A stretch of 64,000 bases of DNA from Penelope pileata (Eukaryota; Chordata; Aves; Galliformes; Cracidae): contig WBMW01003919.1 in the NCBI GenBank assembly GCA_013396635.1, positions 1,645,357-1,709,356 of the forward strand, read 5' to 3'. The translations under genes and the position numbers were made by a program. The notes beneath the pieces were generated by a model that was given only the letters and a program-made list of their open reading frames with translations, was not told the DNA's origin and made no database searches. How positions within the stretch are numbered: position 1 is the stretch's first letter; every line of letters starts with the position of its first letter. Shown one piece after another: positions 13,923 through 26,200 of the stretch.

Positions 13923-14795
13923 CATGGGTGCCCAACCTTTCAGTATGCCTGGGCTGCACTGAGTGAAGAGGAATTGTCTGGGGCCACACATAAAATTTAT
14001 AATAGAGTGGATGTACATAACTAACATTTTTAAAATTATTTTTTATTTATAAAAAGGAGAGCAACAGAAATATAAAACCAGTGGGATATCTGACCTTGCT
14101 TTTGTGAAACTAATGCATCAGTCTGGTTCAATGGAAGTGGTGGCAACTTTTGGTGAGTTCTCAAGGTGCTCATTAGAGATTTTTGGTAAAATTTTACTCT
14201 TCATGAGCTACATCCTTGAAAACAAATGTTCCCAAATGTATGTACTGCCAAAAAGCGATGATGTGAGGAAGGTGTGATTGTGAAGCGAGGGCTATGCTTC
14301 TCTGGTAAGATGAGTCCCACAGAAGTCTAGTAGAGAGACACGATCACATTTTTCTTTGAAGGTCTGACTGCAACTCTACGCATTCCATTTGAAAATTCTC
14401 AGGTAATGTACTTATGCCGACTGAAAACCGAGCTGCAAATTGCCCAAAAAATCATCATTTTTTAGTACATCTTGAAACCCATTCTCAAATTCCATTATCA
14501 AAATGGAAAGCCAGGCTAGGTATTTCTTGCCATTCGCAGGACTGTGTTCAGCCAATGTATCAAAAGGCATGAAATCATTTGCCATAACTTGAGTAAGCAC
14601 TGCACTACCCTCCTTGTATGCTGGATACAGCTCAGACAACGTTAAATAGCTCACCCATGGTTTGGTTATTGCTGAGGGATGGGTGCAAGCCCAGAGCTGG
14701 GCCAGGCTGCTGGGTGGTGGGGAGCTGCCAGCAGCAGGGGGTGGGCGGGCTGCAGAACGAGCTGGGCTGGGCCGCTGATCCGACAAGTCCTTCTG
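13923..14795 (-). mobile_element. hAT (Charlie-like) remnant, second copy of the same family
   Basis: The minus strand matches the 60.3-61.2 kb element: the end CATGGGTGCCCAACC, a shared block around GAAGAGGAATTGTCT, and transposase remnants (ATTSIEPD; FENGFQD; CISFTKARSDIPLVL) broken by stops. Inside RANBP17 intron 14. The far end near 14,795 (cttctg read inwards as CAGAAGGACTTG) is less certain and no clean target duplication was seen. Confidence 0.75.
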
Positions 14796-17128
14796 TAGCC
14801 AGCTTGCTTTTCAAGTATGCTCACTTTTAAATATGAGTTAATTAATGAACAAAATAAATATATTTATACAACTTGTTCTACAATTTCATTCAACTGTTCA
14901 GCCTTCCGTAACCACTGCCTGTTTTTCTGCACGCAAGTGTATGATCAGATAGAGGGACATTCCTGAAGAGTACTTCAACATGGCTGAAGCATGCACAATT
15001 TCCATTATACACTCTGTAAATAAATCCATTCAAGCAATCCTGAATATTTATATGAAGGTGTATTAAGTTAGTCACTTGATGTAGGCCTGATATCTCTGCT
15101 TCCAAGCGCGAGCCTTTTTATTGCATATTTGTAGATACCTGCCAGCAACACGCTGTACCAAAGGATTTACAACTGTGAGGGTAGAATGCCATCTGCTGCT
15201 ATACTTGCTGTTACAGCAGGATAAAGCGGAAGACTGATCATACAAGCGGTGTCTTCTGTTTTTCTCCTTACTGTAGGATGTATACAAACAACTCATTTTA
15301 TTAGAAACTAAAAACAAAAGAAGTACAACTGGGAGCTCAGAAGCATTTACACAGCTTTCGTTGCAAGAGGCAAAATAAGGAGACTCAGACCGCAGGATTC
15401 CATCAATGTGAATGAGAGCCTGGTGTATCAAGCCTATTAGAGCAATTACATACATACATATCTGTAATATTTGTGATATTGTAATCAAGCAATTAAAAAA
15501 GCACATTTTGAAAATGCATTTGTAACCAACTACGGAGTTGCTAGACTGGGTCTAGAATTTACGAACAGAATTTAGGTTACGTGCCCTTGCAAATTTTTCA
15601 CTTTTCCTAGGCTGGTCACATGCAAAGCACAGGTCATAACCAAAAGCAGAATGTGGAATCTGATACATTAACAGTTTGATTCATGTCCACTTACTGAGTG
15701 GGAAAAAAAACACCACCATCACCACCACCAAAAAAATCTTGTCTTGAATTCAACCTACACTATTCCGCCAAGCCCTTTGGGTAAAAGCTAATTCTTCCTG
15801 ATCTAATTGCTCTTCAGTAAATCAAATGGAAAACATTAGGCAGCATTTTACTCAATAAGTAACCACTTGACCTTCCACACACAATGCAATCACAGCACTA
15901 GGCCTTATGGTTATTCAAAGCACGTTGCTGAGCCAGATAAATTCTGATGTACTGAACTCTAGGCCAGAAAATGTTCAAGTTCTGCATTCTTTTCTCCTGA
16001 GAAGTGAGCTCAAGGTGTGCACTGCTTCACCCACACTCAGCTGCATCCACAGCCTTCCCCTGCGAAGGACACGGTGCTTATTCAATCTCCTGTAACAATC
16101 TCTTGCAGAACACTGTACAACGACTGGGCTTCTCACACAGTTACAGCCCAGCCAGTCAGACTACGCAACACTGAAATGAAAACTCACAAAACTGATGAAA
16201 ATTGGACAGAAAGACAGAATCATTTGGGAATCAGAGATCAGAGTAACAACAAATGCAGCCACCTAGCCTTTCAATTGCCATCGCTAGAAGTTTTGCCAGT
16301 GAAAACACCAGGAGCAGGAGTACACTTCTACTGTGTACCCTCTCTAACTTAGCATTAGAGCACTGCACCATATTTAAAAATAACAAACCAGCTTTGACAA
16401 TTGTAAGGAACACACTGTTTTCATGCGAAAGAAATTCAGTATAGTGTAAAACTATATTTTTAATTTTAAGTGAGGAACCATTCAATAAAGTTGAAGTGCA
16501 GTTCAAACCCGAAGGGATAAAAGAACTCTTGAGATTGGTACCACTCACTAGAAAGCAAGGATACAGCACTACAGAAGTAAAATCAGATCTCAGTCACTGT
16601 CACAATTCTTGCTAAAGATTTGCTTGGGGCTCCAACAGAATTCTCTCAGTCTTTCTCAAGATCAATTGATCTCATCTTACTGACATTCTCTTTATAACAT
16701 CTATATTATGACTGTCCCCTACAGTTAAGGTGAATTAACGGCTGCTTCTTCAAAAATGCATCTTACTTTTCCCTCTTCCCTATTTAAAATGCAGAAAAGC
16801 CAAGTAATGAGAGAAATACAGTGGAAACCACGTAAATGACTGTCAAAAGAACAGAACTATTAAAAGAATAAATCTTGTGTACCCAGCTGTGAAATATAAC
16901 ACAATATAGCAGAATCCAGCTAAATGTTTGAAATAAAAAATTGAAATGCAAAGTAACCTAAAATTGTTTAATGAACATAGCTGTTAAAATATTAACTCCT
17001 TGCACGCTGAAACTCAAAAGCACGGTGACAACACAGCAGTACGTTACCCGTCTACCCAGCCCACCTCCAGGTCGATTTCTCTGCAGGCTTTCCTACTATA
17101 GATGTCATGGCTCACAGCAGACGTTTAC
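14796..17128. other. RANBP17 intron 14, part next to exon 14
   Basis: Ordinary intron. A 144-codon minus-strand open frame (15,506-15,072) has no recognised similarity and no splice context. Nothing else supported. Confidence 0.5.
15708..15732. repeat. CAC-rich trinucleotide run
   Basis: caccaccatcaccaccacca flanked by A-runs in RANBP17 intron 14. Simple sequence only. Confidence 0.7.
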
Positions 17129-17264
17129 CTTTGAGGTGTGCTGAAGCTGGTCCCCCACGTACGTTTTGCGAAACTGATCCAGGAACCACAGAATTGCCAG
17201 CTCCACTTTTTCATTAACAGACTGCGGTAACTGGGCATCCATCAGAGATACCAGCTGAAAAACT
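17129..17264 (-). CDS. RANBP17: RANBP17 exon 14 (last one in the window)
   Basis: 136 nt, phase 2 in and phase 0 out, about residues 525-570: [45 protein letters not shown]. The acceptor is ttaaag and the donor gtaaac. It was found from the family alignment and the splice sites, as no long open frame marks it. The next exon should start near VYARMSEVLG and was not found to the left. Confidence 0.94.
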
Positions 17265-20200
17265 CTTTAATGACGGAAAAAGAAGAGACATTTTCAGGAT
17301 GAACTTTCGAGTTAAATGATATTGTCACAGCTAATTTCTTTAAGAACCCATCAGCCATTTTTTGTTTCCCTAAGTATCTTCTAGGATTTTGTTCTGTTTA
17401 GATGCTAATTATGCTAATTGACCACTATTAAACATAAACATCAACATAATGCTTTTCTAATTACTTTGTCACTTGAAATTTTTCTCAGATGCGATATGTT
17501 ATGCTGTGGCAAATTTGTAAAATATTTTCTGCTCTTAGAGGATTAATTCCACAATTAAAAAAAAAGAAAAAATTGAGTAGCACAGGTCACAAACTGGAAA
17601 TGCAGGGTAAGAGATGTTCAAGTTCCCTTGAAATTGAAACTGTTGTACTCACAAATAAATTCTTATATGTAGTACTTAAATGCATTATGATGCACTGTCT
17701 GTCTTGTTTCCTCCCAATTGTGTCTCTCTTAAAGTATGTAAATAGTATTTTCTGATATAAATTCCCACATGGTACACATCTCCTCGCCAGGACTGATTTC
17801 AAAGAATTAACTTCACCTTTAATCAGCTAAGAGTATTTAAGCTTTTTTTTTTTTTTTTGGTCATATGTCTTTATTCCATTTCCATGTTCTTCTACGACCT
17901 ACTCCTTGACATCTTAGCTCCCTAACAATTCAAAAAAAAAAAATTATTCTTGCTCTTTCCCAACACTGAAATATATAGTAACTAGATTAGAAGTCAGCAG
18001 CTACTTCATTTGTAAGCCTGGATATTAAAATCTCTCATTATTAATAAAAACATAGTAAAAGACTGCTAACACCACACAGCCCCAGGGTAGATGAGGAAGG
18101 CAAGAAATGATGGAGAAAATGTAATGCTTTTTATCCAGTTCTAGACTGTTTGCTCTTTTTTTTTTTTCCCCATGAGTTAGCTAGTTGGTGTAAATACCAG
18201 GATCAACCACGCGTGCCCTTTTTCACATGCTGCTGGGTGTAAACGAGGATTAAGGAAATGTTTGTCACATTCTTTTCACTTACCACGAAGTACCTATGTC
18301 ATTCACAACGATCCCTAGCACCCTCCTTACCCCAAAGTTTGCAGAATGGAGATTACAGCATGTTTCAAATCTAGAGCCTTCTTTTTATTCCTAGCTCTAG
18401 TCTAAAAGTTACCCTAAGTTTTCAGTGGATGACCAGCAACTCCTCTGCACTCCTTCACTTGCAAGACTCCTAATTAATGTGAAGGAAATAGTGCAGAAAA
18501 TAGTAACTACAGCTCACAATTAATAAAATTAATACTTGCATAGATGTGTAACAAAACCAAAATAAAACAAACCAAACCCAAACCAAAAAACTAGTAGCTA
18601 GATGGGCATATCAAAACACTGGTTATGGTAAGAGACATATTTGCCTTTAGGCCTCTTCCATTCCCCTGAAATATTTTGAAATGATAGCCCTAATGACTCC
18701 TTCGCTCTCAGGATGATGACAAAGGAAAGGTCACGGTCACTGGAGTGGACTCAGTCCCCACAAAGTCCTGCAGTCCTTAAACACCCAGCATCCAAAAAGG
18801 GGACATAGACTGAGACATTCAAGTTCAGAATGTCTGCTGATACTTACACACTTCCAAAAATGAATAAATGAAGACAAGCAATACTTACCGACAGGATAAT
18901 TCTCCATCCAGAGCATCGTGTTCATCAGTACTAGTGTATGTTAATCTTCCCCCCACAAAAGTACCCACAAAATAGACAAGCCATGCCAGACGTCCTAACA
19001 TTAAAAAGAAAAAAAGAACAGTTACTGATGATAAACAATTATACCAGTACAGTACACTTCCGTAAGGTACCAGCACTTTTACGAAGTATCAAACTGAGGA
19101 ATGCTGTCAAGAGAATGGTTAAGTTCCTCCTCTTCACAAATGCAAAACCTACCCAGAGAAATCAACCAACAAAAAATTCTGAAGAGAACAACAGAAACTT
19201 GAACTGCCTACTGAGTTGGATGCATTGATTTAGAAAACAAAGAATCAACTCAAAAAACCCAAGCAAACTCACCCTGATAAAGATGAGACATACGATTAAT
19301 CACTTAATCCACTTGCCTGCTACAAGTTATTTCACAGGACAGAACACTCGCTGCAGCTGTACCTGCTTACGGCATTAGGAAGTAGCTGAGACTTTCTAGC
19401 CTGCTTAGTTTCTTAGTTCTATTTAAAATAAAGAATTATTTGGAATGTTCATCTAGTATCTAAACTTTAATGCTGGAAGTGAAAAACATCTGTCCAAAAG
19501 AAAATTATGCCACAAGTCAGGCATATTCTTCAAAAAAAGAATTTCTAAACCTCTACGCACATTCAGAAGCCTCTGTGGACTGTTTCCTAAAGAAGTTTGA
19601 AAGACAGAGCTCATACACTTCAAACTACTCCAGCATCGTTTCTGACCTGGTAGATTACTTAGCTGTCAGTTCCCACTACAGCACCTGTAGGATCCATTGG
19701 TACAGTCCTTACCAGGGAAAGTACAACGTAAGGATCACAATGCCTGCTCCTAAAGCTTAGATCCTAAATAACTCCTTGAGTTTCTGTATTTAGTACATTT
19801 CATACAGACTTTTAAATACCGAAATCCAGCTTTGTAAGTATGAAACTGGAGTTTACAAACATTTAACTCAGAATTATTTTGGCCTCTCTTTGGCTGGACA
19901 CTCATTACCACATTACAAAGCCTGGATTATTTTGATCTCTCCAGCACGTTAAGGTCTAGCACCTTTAATCTTTGATTTACTCAAGTCATGCAGATTCCTG
20001 TTTGAGCTTTTTAAGCTGTGAATCCAGTAACTAATGGTATCCTCTCTCAGCAAAGATGTAGTATTTTCCCTAAAGTAGTGTCAGAGCCAAGATCTGAATG
20101 GCAAAATAACACACAGATCTGTAAAAATTTCAGGATGGGCTAAAAGACTCCTTTCTCAACTGAAATACACAGAGACTACGGAACACTAAAGCTACTTTTA

Positions 20201-23200
20201 GACTCCATCTTCATTTGGCAAAAGGTACTTTGTAATAAATTTCAATGAAATTGAAAATAACAACACAGGGAAGACAAACAAATTGCAACACTTTCCATGC
20301 AAGTTAAATCAAGTTACAAACAAGGCTACCTAAAAAGCATGAGATTTACATACGCTGGAAGATGTCTTACCCTCATTACTAGGATTTTACCAAGAGATGA
20401 CAGCATAACTTACAAGAGTGAAGACAATACACTGATGAATAAAGTGTCTTCAGAACACATTTTTAACATAGTTTAACATAAAGGAAAAACTACAGATGAA
20501 CAAATAAGGTCACATTACAACTTCAAAACAACACTGTATTTTGAATATTTCTATGCACATAGGGGGATTGCTGCATGCACAGTATCACAAATCTCTGCGG
20601 TTTTACATTGTTTCACATTCTCTGATAAAATACTCTCTATTCACAGAATATTAAATGTTACTTAATTTCTTCATGTTTTACATTGTTGTATTTTGGTAAT
20701 CCCAGAAAGGAGAAAGCAATGAATGCTTTACTTCCTAAGCTCCTTCAACGAGGAGCTGTTAACAGCTCTGAGATGTTCCAGCATGACATGACAGTCCAAT
20801 AGAAGTAATTCTGCTTCAGTCACAGATCTATAGTGCAGTGTATCCTATACATCTAAGACCCGTAGGTAGTAAAAAGAACTAAAAATGAAACAAAACAAAA
20901 CAACAAAAAACCCAAAAACCATTACACAACAAAGATGGCGTGATCAAATATACACTAAAAAATAACACTGAATATGGAGTAACAAAATAATGTCCTGATG
21001 ATTTCAAGAGAGGTTCTGGTTTACCTTAAATCTCAGCCTTACTTTAAAAAAACTACCATAGAAATACTGAGAACATAGAATACTGAGAACTTCTGAGGTA
21101 TATGATGAAGACTTCTAAATATCTCCACATATTGTTGCTGTCCCATTTCCAAGTAACAATTATCTGGAAGGACAGCTGACGCTGTCCTACAACCAACACC
21201 TTTGCCTATTCATATCAAGGTCTTTGCTTCTTCACAAATCTGACACTTCCAAGCAAAACCCCATCAAATACACCACAGATTATGGTACAAACAGCTGTGA
21301 CATTGACATGGAGAGATCAGCACCATCGGGAACTCAAGCGTCTAAGAGAACAATTAGCACTCAAATTAAATTAGTGTTAATAGCTATTACAGAATGAGGA
21401 TTTGAAGATGGTATCAAAAAGCAACTACGAAGTGATGCTGGCTGGTTCAAACAGCAAAACAATCATTTTGGCCAATAATCTTTTTAAAAATGATTCTTTT
21501 ACAAACGGCAGTAATTCACATTTAACTACATGATGATACTTAATGATTTGCTGATGATAGCCCTCTTATCACAATAACAATTAAAAGGTGTAACTTCTTT
21601 CCCTCTTTTAGACCTCCACTATTTAAAATTTTCAATGCATTTGGTTTTGCAGCCACTTAGGCAGACAACATCTTTTCTTTTAGAAAATAATTATTGCAGT
21701 AATAATCTGTAATTATGGTTTATAACAGCAATAATCCCAAAGAAATGAGTCATTACCATAGATCACGAGTAATCATTAACTACTGTTAATGACCCATTTC
21801 TCGGGGATTATTGTTTTAGTAAACCATGACCACATCACTATTGATACTGAGAGCAAGACAGTATAATAAAATGAGATCTTAATATAATATTAACTTATTT
21901 TGCAACATTAAAAGCCATTAAACATCTAAATTTAACTACGTATATCTAGGGGATGTAGCAGTTATTGTCCTCTATGAACACAAATGTTTAGTTTGAAGAA
22001 AAGAGAAAAAATTTAAACTGCATCAAATTATTTTCTAATGCATAAAGGCAGTCCCCAGAGCATTGACACGGGAAGATCCCAACTGATTCCATTCCTTTGA
22101 TTCCCCTTATTGGGTAATGGAGTGCGAATTCTGACTGCAGCTAGTAATTAAATCAGATCATTCAGTGGAAGTGATCCCACACAGAAATTGCTAGGTGCAT
22201 GGAATAAAGTGGAAAAAATAAAATCAGGTAAGCACGAGGTTTTATATAAATCAGTGAAAAAATAGCTCCTACATAGAAGAAAATAATCATATTTAAATGA
22301 AAGAACAGCAGAATAAATCACAGACATTTAAGACCATGAAGAGAAACAGCTGTATTGTGCAGTAACCTGTCTCACCTCCTCAAAACAACACCATTTATCC
22401 ATGTAAAGATGCAACAGATATAAGATAATTACATTAGGAAAGAGCCAGAAGTTATAAAGACAATTTAAGTGAGATACAGATGACTGAAACAGGTCTCAAG
22501 AACTCTGTTAAAAGTACTACTTATTTTTACAACTTACACTGTAATAGATAACTTGAGTTTCTTGGAAGTCTGGTAATTTATCTTAAAGATGTTTAAAGTA
22601 AATCAAGGTTTTAAAAGTAAGTTTAGTTTTCACAGATGGATAAATGCAAAAAGAACAAAAGTTAGGATCTTCAATTTCAGAAAATGCTCGATGTACCTGG
22701 GGCACTAATATGTTGATTTTCAGAAATTAAAAAGTTTTTACATGCCTGTTCCCTAAAGATGTAACAAGATATCAAACATATCAACTGCCAATGTATCTAT
22801 TTAACATGAAGACGATCAGTGAAAATGTGGTGCAAGGTTACTTGGAACATGAATTTCTAGTTCCAGAAAAGATGTAGGGACATCTACCATGAGACCACCA
22901 CTCTTTCATATGCAAGGATATTTTTAATGGCACATAAAACAGTCTTAAAATTAAATTGAATACTAACCTTCCTGGACTGTGATTTCTAATGGATTCCTAC
23001 TAGAAGAGTGCAATAGTTTTTGGTAGTTTTGTGCATTTTGGTCAAACAACTGTACAAGAAGTGTACAGGTCTTTTCATATTCACACCTGCTAACTGTGCA
23101 CAGTTGCTCCAGTTGTTGGAAAACTGTAGCTGTATCATCCAGGGGATCTTCCAAGCCATCTCTGGAATAGAAAGTAATAACTTAGCCACACTGCTTGAAA

Positions 23201-26200
23201 GCAGATTCTCTGCTTTCCCCACCAGATCTTGCACTTAATGCTGAACTATACGTAAAAGCCTTAGCAGCTGGTGCACGCAACAAAGACACAGGACGTCCCT
23301 TGATTTCCATACCCGCCCATCCACACACACCAGAACAATATCCTATTTGTGCTTTCCTCTTAAAATATAGTTTAAAACACATAGAACTACAAGGCAGAGA
23401 GGAGACGAGGTTGGCATTATGAACACAAAATCCTGAAGAACAGAGGTTCTCTGTGCCTTTGCCAGAATACCAGCAGGGAGTGTATTTCTCATGCGTAGCA
23501 GAAATGGATTTTGCATATTCATCAAATTAAGTACAAGACCATCATATAAAAGCCAAGAAGCAAGCTTCAGTAAAATTCCATGCAGTTGCTTTATAAACCT
23601 CTATTACAGGTTCTGCCACAAGTAAACTGTGACCCTGTGGAACACCTGTAACAAAAAGACCAACAGCTCTTGCTGCAAAGTACAACTGTATTTGTTACAC
23701 AAATCACAGTAGGAAAGGTTTGTTCATCAGAAATTTAATCTTTTGTTGCATAGGCAATGAACAATCTGTACAGCCTTCAGATATGCTCCACTGGGTGCAG
23801 ATGACGTCACATCTTTACATAAAGGAATGCAAGCATGACTTTGCAAGGTGAGCACTGGGCTAAAGAGTGAATCAGTCAAGCAGGCTGTGAAAATAAAAAT
23901 CTACACCAAATCTTAAAAACAAACAAACAACAAAAAAGTTAAGTCTCTGTGCGTGGGCACTACTTCAGGCAGACAGGCTATCAAGTCAGTGAGCTCACTG
24001 ACCTTGGAACACTTCCAATAAAGTTGGAAATTGCTTGGATTTAATAAGCAGAGTAAACAGTATCAGCCAATTAAGGTATTGCCACGGTAACCAGAACCAG
24101 AGTTTCAAACATACCCAAAATGTAATACACCAATACAACTGAAAATAAAACATTCTACATTGCAGTTTCAAAGTTGTAATTACAAGTTTACCTTATAACT
24201 ACAGGAACACATTCCAGTCTAGAAGTAATATAAGCTTTTGTTATCTCAGGTGCATATGTATCTAAGAGGTGGGGTTCTGCTGTTTTCACAAAAGGTACAG
24301 ATGCTACCATCCTCTGCCACAGAGTCAGCAAGTAATGAACACTATTTGGAGCAAATTCCCAGTGCTAGAAGAAAACAAAACAAACTTCTGTTACAGCATT
24401 CCAGTGTGAAATTTTAGTTGTGAAATACAATGCTTTTCTATTAAGCACTTTTATTCATTCACATAACTACTGAAGGACACAGTCAGAACTGAGACATCAC
24501 GGCACACCACTACAGACTACATCCCCAGTCACTGCAGTGCGGTGCTTGCAGAGGCACCTGCTTTCCTCATGTGAAATCCACAACAGGAACTCAGAACAAA
24601 GCCTAGATTCTTGGTGATATTTAAGCGTTGTAAAATGGCCATTCAAAAATCCTTAACATTGACCGGGGAACTGTCTAGTGCTATCTAACAGGGAACTTAA
24701 AAGTACAAAAAGCATCTCAACTTTTTTTGCTCTTTAAAGAGTTGCAAATGGGTACTCAGGAATTCGAAGACCAAAACCTTCTCCTAAAGGCTGGTATCTT
24801 CCACTGCTATTCTAAAGACGAGAGAAAGACTCTAGAGGAAACAGTAAACTAAGAATCACACTCAAACAGTGTGCATACATTTACTTCTCTTGATGTGTTT
24901 CAAAAATTTGTAGAATCTAAGATCTTTAAACGATCTGAGAATCTTGATCCTGTACTTCAGGATCATGTCTTCCCTCCACGTCTTTCTCATGTAGGTACGG
25001 ATCCCTCAAAAAATCAAGACATTATTTCACCCAGCTTCTGAATGCAATTTAGCAGCACAGCATATGAACAACCATATGTACATATGTACACATTTATACA
25101 TGTATGTGTGTATACATAGAGATATAGAGATAGAAAGATGCAAAAGCAGAACTTCAGGAATCTGGTCAGTGTAGGCACTTCAAATGGGAGCACAGTCTAA
25201 GTATTTTAGGGTTGGAGAGAAGGTTTAGTTTGCTGGACTTTTTTTTAGGGGGGTTAAGGACTAAAGCTGGAGGATTAATGGCCATGTCCTATTTCAGTCA
25301 TCTATTTCTTCTTTAAATCTGCTTGCACTACAGAACTCTATAGCAAGAATGGGAACAAGCTTCAAAGATTTCGGAAGTTACATCACTAACAGCATATTTA
25401 TATGTGGGAGACAAGCCTCACCACTTCCTCAAAAAACACCTCTATCAACACAGAGAACCAGGGTCGGCCCTGTTTGTCTTTCAAGAGTTGATGAAAACAG
25501 GAAATTTCAGTATATGTTCTTACCTGTAGGCTAGTAATAGTAAAATTTGCTATGAGCCGGATAACTTCTGGGTAATCTTTCACCATTGCTAGCTCTCCTA
25601 GTTGATAGTTTGTCTTTAGTCGAGCCAAAAACCGACAGAATTCATGATAATTACCCGGATCAGATAAACCCTAAATACAAATAAGCAAATTTTTAGAAGT
25701 TAACAGCTTAATCTAGTAGAAATGTTATGAGCACTATGGCTGATCAGGTGACAATTTTATTTGCATAGCTTCTTTGCTTTATTTTGAATAGGAAACCAAA
25801 GCAAACAGATGGCTGGCTGAAAGTGGTTTTGAAAGTGCTTTTGATAGATTCAGTAAATTAATGATGATTGTGACTGGAAAAACAAATCCACAGTTGTTTC
25901 AGTATATCAAATAAACACAATCAAAAATAGAAAGACAGATACCTGTGGATTTTCAAGTATTTGTTTCACTCCTTTGATGAGATTACCAAGATACTTGGCA
26001 CGTTCTGGATTGCTGAATAAAGATCTCCTTGTAGAAGCAAACTGAACTAAGCAAGAAAGTGCCTAAAGAATAAAATGTTTAGATGTAAGAACAAAAAAAA
26101 TTGTATTTTCAGAATAATGTTCTCTTATTGCTTGAATCAACCCAATCTACTGATGTCTGTAGCACATTCAGTACCTGAAGATTATTTTTTCAGCAATGTC

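Noticed and set aside
15072..15506. 144-codon minus-strand open frame in intron 14
   Set aside because: Does not match the missing RANBP17 exons or any transposase I know; no acceptor or donor in frame was seen.
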